Program-made: the position numbers and the translations under genes
Source: Chloroflexota bacterium
GTDB lineage: Bacteria; Chloroflexota; Anaerolineae; Anaerolineales; Villigracilaceae
Assembly (NCBI GenBank): GCA_021796155.1
Contig: JAJYOO010000007.1
Location: forward strand, 1 to 21,848
Reading direction: 5' to 3'
Length of the DNA stretch: 21,848 nucleotides
Notes under the pieces: generated by a model
Database searches by the model: none
The model's input: only the letters and a program-made list of their open reading frames with translations
What the model was told of the DNA's origin: nothing
Part shown: piece after piece, positions 15,078 to 21,848 of the stretch
Numbering within the stretch: the stretch's first letter is position 1
How the letters are laid out: every line of letters starts with the position of its first letter

Positions 15078-17381
15078 TCATCCTGAGTATACATCACTGC
15101 CGTATATTAGGCCCCAGAATTTCATGAAGATGGAACGAAGCGTATGCAGGATGATTCGGAAACCGGCGCGTCGCGCGCGGGACACATTGGCGGGCTGCGG
15201 TGTAAATAGCTCTGACTCCAATTCAGCATTCAAGGCTTCGATGTGCGTCGACGCGGACGGCACCAGCTTGATGAGCAGCGCGGCGCGCTGCGCGGCGGTG
15301 ACATCCATGGGTTGCGATTGGCGGAGCCATCCCAGACTCAAGTTGACGCTGGCAAACGAGCGTTCAACCGGTCCAAGCTGATTCCAGCGCTTCCAGCTTT
15401 CGATCCACGGCGGCACGTTCATCCCGTTGCGTTCGAACGTATGCGATACATAGAAAGGAAGTTGATACAACGGATGATAACGATAAAAAACAAAAACCAA
15501 TAATGCCACAAATACGAGCGCGAGGATCACCGGTGTCCACGGGAAACTTGGATGGATGATCGCTCCGGCATGGCCGAGTATGGCTCCAAGATTTGTATCG
15601 GCCATCCCGGCAATTTTCGTTGAAGGCACGGAGGGATGCTCGACTCCAACCGGGACTTGAGAAACGGCTTCCGAACGAATCAGCGGCGACTGGCTGACGG
15701 TTGGTTCGAACTCCACCCAGCCAATCCCGGAAAAATAAACTTCCGGCCAGGCGTGCGTGTCGCGCTCGCGGACGGTGTAAATATCATTCTGCAATTTTCC
15801 CTGTGCGAAGCCGACTGCCAATCGCGCCGGGACTCCAACCGAACGGAGCATTAAAACTTCCGCGCTGGCGTAATAAGTGCAGAAAGCTTTTTGATAATCG
15901 AACAGAACCCACAAAACCGGGTCCTGGTCTTTCGGCGGAACTGGAAGATTGGTCGCGTATTGCAGGTTGGCGCGCAGATATTTCGTGATGGCCGAGGCTT
16001 TATCGTATGGATCACTCATCCCGACTGTTATCTGTTTTGCCAGCGATTGAATTTCGGGACGGACATCTGATGGGATTTGCAAATAACGAGTCGTAATCCA
16101 TTGAGGATAATCCGTGGAGGAGGCGGTCATCGCGTTGATGGTCGGGTTGGCGATCTCGGAATGGACTTCATATTGTCCCCCGGCGCCGATGGGTGAATTT
16201 ACATTCCACACCAAAAGATCGTATGCTTGTGGACTGGCTGGAGTGACAAGGAGGTTGCCGGGCTTGCTGACCCATACCGGCTGCGAGGGCGCGTACAACT
16301 GGTTTTGTGCCGCAAGCCGGAATGTAATTTTGAAATCACCTTCCTGGCGTCCCACCACGTTGGGAATGTTAAGGCTGCTGTCTCCCGGCCCAAAGTCCAG
16401 GCGCGAAGCGGGAGAGTCGCTCCATTGTCCATTGTTATAAAAATCGTAAACGCGCCCGCGCCAGTAATAGCGCGTGCTGAAATCCGGCGAAGACAGGACC
16501 TGAACCGAGAAGACCGTAGTGTCGCTTTGCGAAATGCTGCGTCCCAGCGGGAGCGTATCGCCATAAACGGTTCCGCGGCTGGGTCCATACGGAGCATTCA
16601 GCGACGTGACCGCATCAGACAAACGGTCGCGAACAGACTGTGTAAGAGAATTCCACGTATCCGCCGCGGCTCGCAGGCTTGATAATGAAGTTGGGATGGT
16701 CCACGCAATGATGACGGCGAACGCCGCGGTTGTGATCAAGCCGCCGAAAATATTGAACCAGGAATCCTCGCTGACAAAGACACGCTGTTTTTTCCAATCG
16801 TTTTGCCGATGCAGATAATAATGACGCCCCAACAGCAGCAATGCGGTCACGATAAAGACGGCCAGCCACCAGGACGTATATGGTTTGAAGTTGTCATAAA
16901 TCTGAATGAAGAGAATTCCAATACCGGCAGGCAATACTGCGGCAAGAATGTTTTGATGCCGGACAAGCCAGTAACCCGCGCACAGCGATAGAATCCAAAA
17001 GACGAGGCTGACAATTGCAACAAAGAAAAACGAATCTTTGACCGGCTCGTGCAAAATGAACTGGTCAGCCGACGTAATCAATATCCCGCCGACGGTGCGG
17101 AACTTATCCTCCAATGACATACTGTATTTTGCCGCGTTGGTCATCTGAAGTGGGAATCCTGCAAGTGTGTAATCAACAACAAACCAGATGACAATGCGGC
17201 GTTTATGCTGGCTGAAGCCCAGCATCATGCCGATTACGGTTCCGTAAGCCGCGGTCAATTCGGCGAAATAAAGATACGGCGCCCAATTCGTAACAACGAG
17301 ACGGGCTGCGGCAATCTGTATCAGCAGGAAGAGCAGGAATACCGAAAGCCAATCCCAGCGGCGGGCAGACTGTTTCTCCAT
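15078..17381 (-). CDS. Transglutaminase-like membrane protein (TgpA-type)
   Basis: 767 aa. The first 230 residues hold about six membrane segments (DUF3488-like), then an extracytoplasmic part with a transglutaminase core: KAFCTYYASAEVLMLRS with nucleophile Cys501, RDTHAWPEVYF with His543, and WVEFEPT, where Glu559 takes the place of the usual Asp. Another membrane segment follows (about 615-640) and a C-terminal DUF4129-like cytoplasmic tail. Members of this family are usually next to MoxR ATPase and DUF58 genes; neither is present here, and instead a cyclase follows with its start at the stop codon. Substrate unknown; envelope protein processing is likely. Promoter with near-consensus boxes and a leaderless start at 17381. 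Confidence 0.85.
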   Translation of the reverse strand: MEKQSARRWDWLSVFLLFLLIQIAAARLVVTNWAPYLYFAELTAAYGTVIGMMLGFSQHKRRIVIWFVVDYTLAGFPLQMTNAAKYSMSLEDKFRTVGGILITSADQFILHEPVKDSFFFVAIVSLVFWILSLCAGYWLVRHQNILAAVLPAGIGILFIQIYDNFKPYTSWWLAVFIVTALLLLGRHYYLHRQNDWKKQRVFVSEDSWFNIFGGLITTAAFAVIIAWTIPTSLSSLRAAADTWNSLTQSVRDRLSDAVTSLNAPYGPSRGTVYGDTLPLGRSISQSDTTVFSVQVLSSPDFSTRYYWRGRVYDFYNNGQWSDSPASRLDFGPGDSSLNIPNVVGRQEGDFKITFRLAAQNQLYAPSQPVWVSKPGNLLVTPASPQAYDLLVWNVNSPIGAGGQYEVHSEIANPTINAMTASSTDYPQWITTRYLQIPSDVRPEIQSLAKQITVGMSDPYDKASAITKYLRANLQYATNLPVPPKDQDPVLWVLFDYQKAFCTYYASAEVLMLRSVGVPARLAVGFAQGKLQNDIYTVRERDTHAWPEVYFSGIGWVEFEPTVSQSPLIRSEAVSQVPVGVEHPSVPSTKIAGMADTNLGAILGHAGAIIHPSFPWTPVILALVFVALLVFVFYRYHPLYQLPFYVSHTFERNGMNVPPWIESWKRWNQLGPVERSFASVNLSLGWLRQSQPMDVTAAQRAALLIKLVPSASTHIEALNAELESELFTPQPANVSRARRAGFRIILHTLRSIFMKFWGLIYGSDVYSG

Positions 17382-17387
17382 GTGCTA

Positions 17388-17416
17388 AGTCTACAATGGT
17401 AATGCCAGACCGTCAA
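17388..17416 (-). promoter_or_regulatory. Sigma-70 type promoter, leaderless, for the transglutaminase-cyclase operon
   Basis: On the minus strand TTGACG (17416-17411), 17-bp spacer, TAGACT (17393-17388). The predicted transcription start is exactly the A of ATG 17381. There is no Shine-Dalgarno. This is the best example of the leaderless pattern in the window, because the -35 and spacer also fit. Confidence 0.65.
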
Positions 17417-17479
17417 ACGCGATATGCGGGTTGTTCTTTCATAACAGAATTAAGAAATCAAACAGGCTGAGAATCAATC

Positions 17480-17488
17480 TGATATAAT
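17480..17488 (+). promoter_or_regulatory. Extended -10 promoter for the Ser/Thr kinase gene
   Basis: TGA-TATAAT, identical to the extended -10 before the LysM gene at 5928. The start of transcription is expected near 17495, giving a leader of about 28 nt that includes GAAGGG as ribosome site. It is divergent from the transglutaminase promoter about 70 nt away. Confidence 0.55.
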
Positions 17489-17522
17489 CACCACGCTCAG
17501 ATAAACTCATGAAGGGATGCGG

Positions 17523-19709
17523 ATGACGCTCGAACGCGGAACTCTTCTTCATAAACGATATCGAATTGTTGAAATCCTTGGACAAGGCGGGATGGGATCG
17601 GTTTATCGCGCTGTGGATGAAAATCTCGGCGTGGATGTGGCCGTCAAGGAAAATCTTTTTACAACGGATGAATATTCACGCCAGTTCCGGCTGGAAGCAG
17701 TGATTCTGGCGAATTTGCGGCATCCCAATTTGCCGCGTGTGTCCGACCATTTTGTGGTCGGCGATCAGGGCCAGTATCTCGTCATGGATTTTATCGAGGG
17801 CGAAGATTTGCGCCAGCGCATGGAACGCATGGGAACGATTACCGAAGACGATGCGGTCATGGTAGGCGCGTCCATGTGCGACGCGCTAACTTATTTGCAC
17901 ACCCGCAAGCCTCCGATCCTGCACCGCGACATCAAGCCAGGCAATGTCAAGATCACACCAGACGGTCACATTTTCCTCGTGGATTTTGGTCTTGCAAAAG
18001 TTGTGCAAGGCAGCCAGGCAACGACGACTGGCGCGCGCGCCATGACGCCGGGATATTCGCCGCCTGAACAATATGGCACTGCGCGCACTGATCCGCGCAC
18101 CGATATTTATTCGTTAGGCGCAACGCTTTATGCAGCTTTGTCTGGTGTGATTCCAGAAGACGGCCTTGCGCGCGCCATGGATAACGCACAACTGACCCCG
18201 CTTCGCAAACGCAACGCGAAAGTCTCGCGCCGTTTGGCTGCTGCAATTGAAAAGGCAATGGCGGTTGATCCAGTGGATCGCTTCCAAATCGCAGATGAAT
18301 TCAAAACCGCGTTGCTGGGCGTGAAATCCAGATCGCAGCATTTGACTGGTGAGTTCACCGTCGCACCGCCTCCGGATGTCCCCGTCTTGCTGCAAGAGCA
18401 AAAGGCAGAAGAGAAGAAGAGCGAGCCAAAGGTAAAAGGGCCGAGCACTCCAATCCCTCCACCGCCGATTGATGAAGACAAACCTTTTGTCCCGCCGAGC
18501 AAACGCAGACGTAAAAGTCTCGCATGGGTGTGGCTATTATTGATTTTGATTTGCGGCGCATCGCTCGCCGTCATTAGATTCTTTCCCAATGTGCTGCCCG
18601 AAAATGTCCGTGCGGCTTTACCGTTTGATATTCCAGGATTATATACAGCTATACCATCTCCCACTTCCACGCCATTACCAACAGCTGTGATTCCGCCAAC
18701 ACAAACGCCGCTAATGCCAACTGCAACATTTACACTGACGCCGACCAACATTCCTTTGGACGTTGCGACTGAGACGCTCATACCTACCGCCACGTTTGCG
18801 GCAACACCAACCGTCGCTTCAACTCCGACTGGGGGCGGAGACGGACAAATCGCGTTTGCTTCCGACCGAACCGGCATCCCGCAAATTTATATCAGCGATC
18901 TTACAGGCAACAATGTCCAGCCGATCACGAATTTACCGAATGGCGCATGTCAGCCTTCATGGTCTCCTGACGGAGCGAAATTGGTTTTTGTATCACCCTG
19001 CCCGCACGAGCTTGACATTTCCGAAGTTCCTCCTAAAGATTCCGCTCTGTACATTGTCAATGCAGATGGAAGCAATCAGACCGAACTGCCGACCGCTTCT
19101 GGCGGCGACTTTGACCCAGCCTGGTCGCCGGATGGAAAGAGCATTGCCTTTACTTCCATGCGCGATGGGTACATGCAAATTTATCTCATGAACCTGGCCG
19201 ATCAATCCGTGACGCGTTTGACGAATACAACCTCGGACATAGAAACGCGTCAGCCGGCCTGGTCTCCATTTGGCAATCAGATCGCTTATGTGGTGAGACG
19301 TTATGGCGCGTATCAAATCTGGGCAATGACCGATGCAGGACAAGGTCAGCAGCAGATCGCGCGCAGCGGCCCCACTTTTTGGGATTATGCGCCGGTGTGG
19401 TCGTCAGATGGAAAAACAATTTTCTTTAGCGAACGCAACGCTACAGGTGCAGCGCGACCGTGGGTAATGAGCATTCTCTACGAAAATCGAAATAGCGGCG
19501 CAGCGGATCAAGTGAAGTTATTAGATCCTGCACCGGTTGCCAATCTGCATTTTTCACCGGACGGTTTGTGGTTCCTGTTTGAAGGCTTGAGTTCGGATAC
19601 CAATCAGGATATTTTTTATGAGCCGGTTGCAGGCGGTGAGCGCGTTCGCCTCACACAAGATCCCGGCACCGATTTTGATCCTGTATGGCGCCCGGCTCCA
19701 AAACCTTAA
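17523..19709 (+). CDS. Membrane Ser/Thr protein kinase with extracytoplasmic beta-propeller
   Basis: 728 aa, PknB/Hanks type. The cytoplasmic kinase domain covers about 13-270: G-loop LGQGGMGSVY, Lys42 (VAVKE), Glu58, HRDIKPGN with catalytic Asp136, DFG with Asp154, and TPGYSPPEQY after the activation loop; all key residues are present. A Pro/Lys-rich linker leads to one membrane segment (about 333-352), then a Pro/Thr-rich outer linker and a TolB/WD40-like beta-propeller (about 442-724) with repeated SWSPDG / AWSPDG / VWSSDG motifs. The arrangement suggests an outside sensor coupled to an inside kinase. ATG 17523 is chosen because GAAGGG lies 6 nt upstream; ATG 17517 (+2 aa) is the alternative. 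Divergent from the transglutaminase-cyclase pair. Confidence 0.92.
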   Translation: MTLERGTLLHKRYRIVEILGQGGMGSVYRAVDENLGVDVAVKENLFTTDEYSRQFRLEAVILANLRHPNLPRVSDHFVVGDQGQYLVMDFIEGEDLRQRMERMGTITEDDAVMVGASMCDALTYLHTRKPPILHRDIKPGNVKITPDGHIFLVDFGLAKVVQGSQATTTGARAMTPGYSPPEQYGTARTDPRTDIYSLGATLYAALSGVIPEDGLARAMDNAQLTPLRKRNAKVSRRLAAAIEKAMAVDPVDRFQIADEFKTALLGVKSRSQHLTGEFTVAPPPDVPVLLQEQKAEEKKSEPKVKGPSTPIPPPPIDEDKPFVPPSKRRRKSLAWVWLLLILICGASLAVIRFFPNVLPENVRAALPFDIPGLYTAIPSPTSTPLPTAVIPPTQTPLMPTATFTLTPTNIPLDVATETLIPTATFAATPTVASTPTGGGDGQIAFASDRTGIPQIYISDLTGNNVQPITNLPNGACQPSWSPDGAKLVFVSPCPHELDISEVPPKDSALYIVNADGSNQTELPTASGGDFDPAWSPDGKSIAFTSMRDGYMQIYLMNLADQSVTRLTNTTSDIETRQPAWSPFGNQIAYVVRRYGAYQIWAMTDAGQGQQQIARSGPTFWDYAPVWSSDGKTIFFSERNATGAARPWVMSILYENRNSGAADQVKLLDPAPVANLHFSPDGLWFLFEGLSSDTNQDIFYEPVAGGERVRLTQDPGTDFDPVWRPAPKP

Positions 19710-19727
19710 TCTTCGGTCATGAAAATT

Positions 19728-19746
19728 GGCGGCAGAAACTGCCGCC
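19728..19746 (+). terminator. Rho-independent terminator of the Ser/Thr kinase gene
   Basis: Perfect 8-bp stem GGCGGCAG / CTGCCGCC with an AAA loop, followed by TTTTTATTTC. It lies 18 nt after the stop. Confidence 0.9.
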
Positions 19747-19770
19747 TTTTTATTTCTTACATTCCTCTTA

Positions 19771-19800
19771 TTGACGCTCTTCTTGCCCGCATGTTATGAT
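19771..19800 (+). promoter_or_regulatory. Vegetative promoter of the hrcA operon
   Basis: TTGACG (19771-19776), 18-bp spacer, TATGAT (19795-19800): a good sigma-70/sigma-A promoter. Transcription would start near 19807, just before the CIRCE-like operator. Confidence 0.7.
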
Positions 19801-19812
19801 TTGAACGCATTG

Positions 19813-19838
19813 TTGGCACTCTCCATGGAGAGTGCCAA
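19813..19838 (+). promoter_or_regulatory. CIRCE-like HrcA operator with 8-nt spacer
   Basis: TTGGCACTC-N8-GAGTGCCAA. The known CIRCE consensus is TTAGCACTC-N9-GAGTGCTAA, the binding site of the HrcA repressor. Here each arm differs from it at one position (complementary changes), and the spacer has 8 nt, which is itself palindromic (TCCATGGA), so the whole 26 bp is a perfect palindrome. It lies in the 5' leader right after the promoter and its right arm overlaps the GGAG ribosome site of hrcA. Confidence 0.9.
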
Positions 19839-19841
19839 ATT

Positions 19842-20888
19842 ATGAAAGCCATGAACGAACTCTCCAAACGTCAACAAACGCTTCTCTTGTTAATCATACG
19901 CGATTATATAGATGCCGCTCAACCTGTCGGCTCGAAATGGTTGACCGAGCATTATCGTCTTGATTATTCCTCCGCGACCATTCGCAACGAAATGGCGGCG
20001 TTGACGGAAATGGGTTATCTCCGCCAGCCTCACACATCTGCCGGACGCGTACCCACCGAAGAAGGATACCGTTATTTCGTCTCACAAATGATGAACCAGG
20101 CCGAACTGCCTGTGGCGGTCCGCCATACGATCTCGCATCAATTCCTTCAGGCGCGTCCCGGCGTCGAGCAATGGATGCAGTTGGCAGCATCCGTTCTTGC
20201 AGATCAATCACAAGGCGTGTCCGTGGTCACCGCGCCGAGGTTGGAGAACGTGCGCTTCCAGCATGTGGAATTGATTTCCACACAGGGACGCCAGGTTTTG
20301 ATGGTTCTTGTCCTGGTTGGCGGCGAAGTATTGCAGCAGGTTTTGACTCTGACTGAAACCGTTTCGCAAGAGCGACTTAGCCAGGCCGCGGCGGGTCTTA
20401 ACGGACTTTTAGCGGGTCTGATCGTGGACGATATCGCGGCGCTGACAGCTCCAACCGACGCGCTCGAACAGGATATCTTGACCCTGATCCTGCCGGAAAT
20501 GCGCCGCGCCTCCGCCGGAATTTCGGGCGAGATCTATACAGACGGCCTGACTTACGTTTTATCGGAGCCGGAATTCAACGAGTCGGATGAAGCGCGGCGG
20601 ACGCTGCGGTTTTTTGTCGAGCCATCCGCTTTGCAAGACATGCTCCAGCGCGGTTTGATTGATAGTCACGTCGGCGGCTTACAAGTTTTGATTGGCGGCG
20701 AGGGCGGTCGGGACGAACTGCGCCAATGCTCGATGGTGCTGGCGCGTTATGGCGTGCCGGGACTTGCAACCGGTTCGCTTGGTGTTGTTGGCCCGATGCG
20801 AATGCCATATACAAAAGCCATTCCAACAGTCCGCTACGTAGCTGGGCTGTTGAGCGATTTTGTGAATGACCAGATTGCCGGCGAATAA
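19842..20888 (+). CDS. hrcA: Heat-inducible transcription repressor HrcA
   Basis: 348 aa repressor of class I heat-shock genes; binds CIRCE and needs GroEL for folding in the known systems. The N-terminal winged helix is at about 5-75 (SKRQQTLLLLIIRDYIDAAQ; SSATIRNEMAALTEMGYL) and ends in the hallmark HTSAGRVPTEEGYRYFV. The central part is the GAF-like dimerisation region, and the C-terminal GVVGPMRMPYTKAIP..V.YVA is the family signature. Length is normal. Start ATG 19842; ATG 19851 is possible. First gene of hrcA-grpE-dnaK, with its operator in the leader, so self-repression is expected. Confidence 0.96.
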   Translation: MKAMNELSKRQQTLLLLIIRDYIDAAQPVGSKWLTEHYRLDYSSATIRNEMAALTEMGYLRQPHTSAGRVPTEEGYRYFVSQMMNQAELPVAVRHTISHQFLQARPGVEQWMQLAASVLADQSQGVSVVTAPRLENVRFQHVELISTQGRQVLMVLVLVGGEVLQQVLTLTETVSQERLSQAAAGLNGLLAGLIVDDIAALTAPTDALEQDILTLILPEMRRASAGISGEIYTDGLTYVLSEPEFNESDEARRTLRFFVEPSALQDMLQRGLIDSHVGGLQVLIGGEGGRDELRQCSMVLARYGVPGLATGSLGVVGPMRMPYTKAIPTVRYVAGLLSDFVNDQIAGE

Positions 20889-20900
20889 ATAGCGTTATTC

Positions 20901-20936
20901 GATAATTCGATGCTTGCAATCGAATATCGAATTATC
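20901..20936 (+). repeat. Inverted repeats in the hrcA-grpE gap
   Basis: GATAATTCGAT (20901-20911) pairs with ATCGAATTATC (20926-20936), an 11-bp stem; a competing 7-bp stem ATTCGAT / ATCGAAT uses 20905-20925. The 74-nt gap is built of ATTCGAT/ATCGAAT variants, like a degenerate dispersed repeat. It could shape the polycistronic mRNA. Confidence 0.55.
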
Positions 20937-20962
20937 AAATATCGGATTGTGAGAGTGTAAGT

Positions 20963-21529
20963 ATGTCTGAAAAAAAGCAACGCAAGGATCAGAAAAAGGA
21001 AGAAGAAATCAACGAAACCGGAGTCGAAGCAGTGGAGGAAAAGTACAAAGACAACGAACAGCCAAAAGTTGACATGGAAGAATTGATGAAACGTCTCGAA
21101 GAAGCCGAAGCTCAGGTTGCCGAGCACCGGGAAGGCTGGCAGCGCGCACAGGCGGAGTTCATCAATTACAAGAACCGTGTCCAGCGCGACCAGGAGACGA
21201 TGAAAGTTTTGATGAAAGGTGACATCATCAAAAAGTTCTTGCCTGTGTTGGACGATTTGGATCGTGCTCTGCAAAATCGCCCAGCAGATTCAGGAGCGTG
21301 GGGCAGCGGCATCGAGTTGATCCAGAAAAAATTGCAGACTATTCTCGAGTCTGAAGGCGTGAAGCGCATCGAGGCTGAGGGGCAACCTTTTGATCCGAAC
21401 TTCCACGAGGCGATTTCGAACGAACCCGCCGAAGACGTCGAAAGCGGACATGTAATCGCGGTTGTGCAGAACGGTTATATATTGGGCGACCGCGTTATTC
21501 GGCCCGCGATGGTGAGGGTAGCACAATAA
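20963..21529 (+). CDS. grpE: Nucleotide exchange factor GrpE
   Basis: 188 aa co-chaperone that releases ADP from DnaK in the cytoplasm. The first 40 residues are charged and disordered, then a long coiled coil (about 38-90, [23 protein letters not shown] segment) for dimerisation, a helical bundle ([16 protein letters not shown]), and the C-terminal beta wing [10 protein letters not shown] .. [18 protein letters not shown], the GrpE signature. Length is normal. Weak GAGAG ribosome site 7 nt before ATG. Second gene of the heat-shock operon, 74 nt after hrcA and 58 nt before dnaK. Confidence 0.96.
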   Translation: MSEKKQRKDQKKEEEINETGVEAVEEKYKDNEQPKVDMEELMKRLEEAEAQVAEHREGWQRAQAEFINYKNRVQRDQETMKVLMKGDIIKKFLPVLDDLDRALQNRPADSGAWGSGIELIQKKLQTILESEGVKRIEAEGQPFDPNFHEAISNEPAEDVESGHVIAVVQNGYILGDRVIRPAMVRVAQ

Positions 21530-21533
21530 ATTA

Positions 21534-21567
21534 TTTGTTGGGGCACGATATAGCGTGCCCCAACAAA
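21534..21567 (+). repeat. REP-like hairpin between grpE and dnaK
   Basis: 14-bp perfect stem TTTGTTGGGGCACG / complement with a 6-nt loop (ATATAG), ending 3 nt before the dnaK ribosome site AAGGAG (21571-21576). No T-tract follows, so it is not a standard terminator. The GTTGGGG..CCCCAAC form resembles the GTAGGGG..CCCCTAC palindromes at 6814 and 13329. Confidence 0.7.
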
Positions 21568-21587
21568 ATAAAGGAGAAATTTATTTC

Positions 21588-21848
21588 ATGGGAAAAATCA
21601 TTGGTATTGATCTTGGTACGACAAATTCCGTTGCGGCGGTGATGCAGGGAGGTGAACCGATTGTGATTCCATCGTCCGAGGGCGAACGCCTCGTGCCATC
21701 GGTTGTCGCGGTGAATAAAAATCACGAGCGCCTCGTTGGACGCGTGGCACGCAACCAGGCCATCATCAACGCACAGAACACTATTTTTTCGATCAAGCGT
21801 TTTATGGGACGCAAGTCCGATGACCCGGAAGTAACGCGCACGAAGAAG
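21588..21848 (+). CDS. dnaK: Chaperone DnaK, N-terminal part (3' end outside window)
   Basis: First 87 residues of the Hsp70 chaperone; the frame is open to the last base. [20 protein letters not shown] is the ATP phosphate-1 loop of the actin-like ATPase domain, followed by [33 protein letters not shown] and SIKRFMGRK, all typical Hsp70 positions. AAGGAG lies 11 nt before ATG 21588. Third gene of the operon under the CIRCE-like operator; dnaJ would be expected downstream but is not in view. Confidence 0.97.
   Translation, partial: MGKIIGIDLGTTNSVAAVMQGGEPIVIPSSEGERLVPSVVAVNKNHERLVGRVARNQAIINAQNTIFSIKRFMGRKSDDPEVTRTKK

Noticed and set aside
18128..18877. 249-aa minus-strand open frame opposite the Ser/Thr kinase
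   Set aside because: Val/Gly/Ser repeats come from the antisense of the Pro/Thr linker codons. The plus-strand kinase is unambiguous.

Overview
The window is about half G+C by eye and densely packed. It looks like chromosome of a Chloroflexota bacterium, most likely class Anaerolineae. The basis is indirect: secreted proteins and lipoproteins with long Pro/Thr-rich (TPTP-type) linkers after the signal peptide or membrane segment, an hrcA-grpE-dnaK order, a stand-alone inositol-phosphate synthase, many multidomain signalling proteins, and short degenerate repeats between genes. No rRNA, tRNA, CRISPR array, transposase or phage gene was seen. Taxonomy is an inference; no marker gene search was possible.

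Layout. (1) 1-402: the end of an OmpR-type response regulator, cut by the window edge. (2) 438-4712, minus strand: a Pro/Thr-linker lipoprotein, a DNA methyltransferase, a PD-(D/E)XK nuclease-like protein (together a candidate restriction-modification pair), a tiny membrane protein and, after a terminator, a membrane-anchored C39-like peptidase with TPRs. (3) 4776-6798, plus: an SDR-type L-threonine 3-dehydrogenase and a LysM surface protein. (4) 6852-9659, minus: a HIT protein, a polysaccharide-deacetylase-like lipoprotein and myo-inositol-1-phosphate synthase. (5) 9766-13324, plus: an orphan GAF histidine kinase, a PfkB sugar kinase and an M20 metallopeptidase. (6) 13360-17381, minus: a transglutaminase-like membrane protein followed, almost overlapping, by a GAF-PAS adenylate/guanylate cyclase. 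(7) 17523-19709, plus: a membrane Ser/Thr kinase with an extracytoplasmic beta-propeller. (8) 19842 to the end, plus: the heat-shock operon hrcA-grpE-dnaK behind a CIRCE-like operator; dnaK is cut by the window end.

How the genes work together. Two themes stand out: sensing and signalling (response regulator, histidine kinase, cyclase, Ser/Thr kinase) and cell-envelope proteins (C39-like peptidase, LysM protein, deacetylase, transglutaminase, lipoproteins). HrcA should repress its own operon through the palindrome in its leader.

The most interesting sequence-level signals are: a probable uncharacterised restriction enzyme next to its methyltransferase; several genes whose start codon lies right after a -10 box with no Shine-Dalgarno sequence (leaderless pattern); a CIRCE palindrome with an 8-nt instead of 9-nt spacer; and dispersed repeats that sit between genes and appear to run into the coding sequence of two genes. 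No stretch over 300 bases lacks a gene; the larger gaps are described as repeat, promoter or terminator entries.
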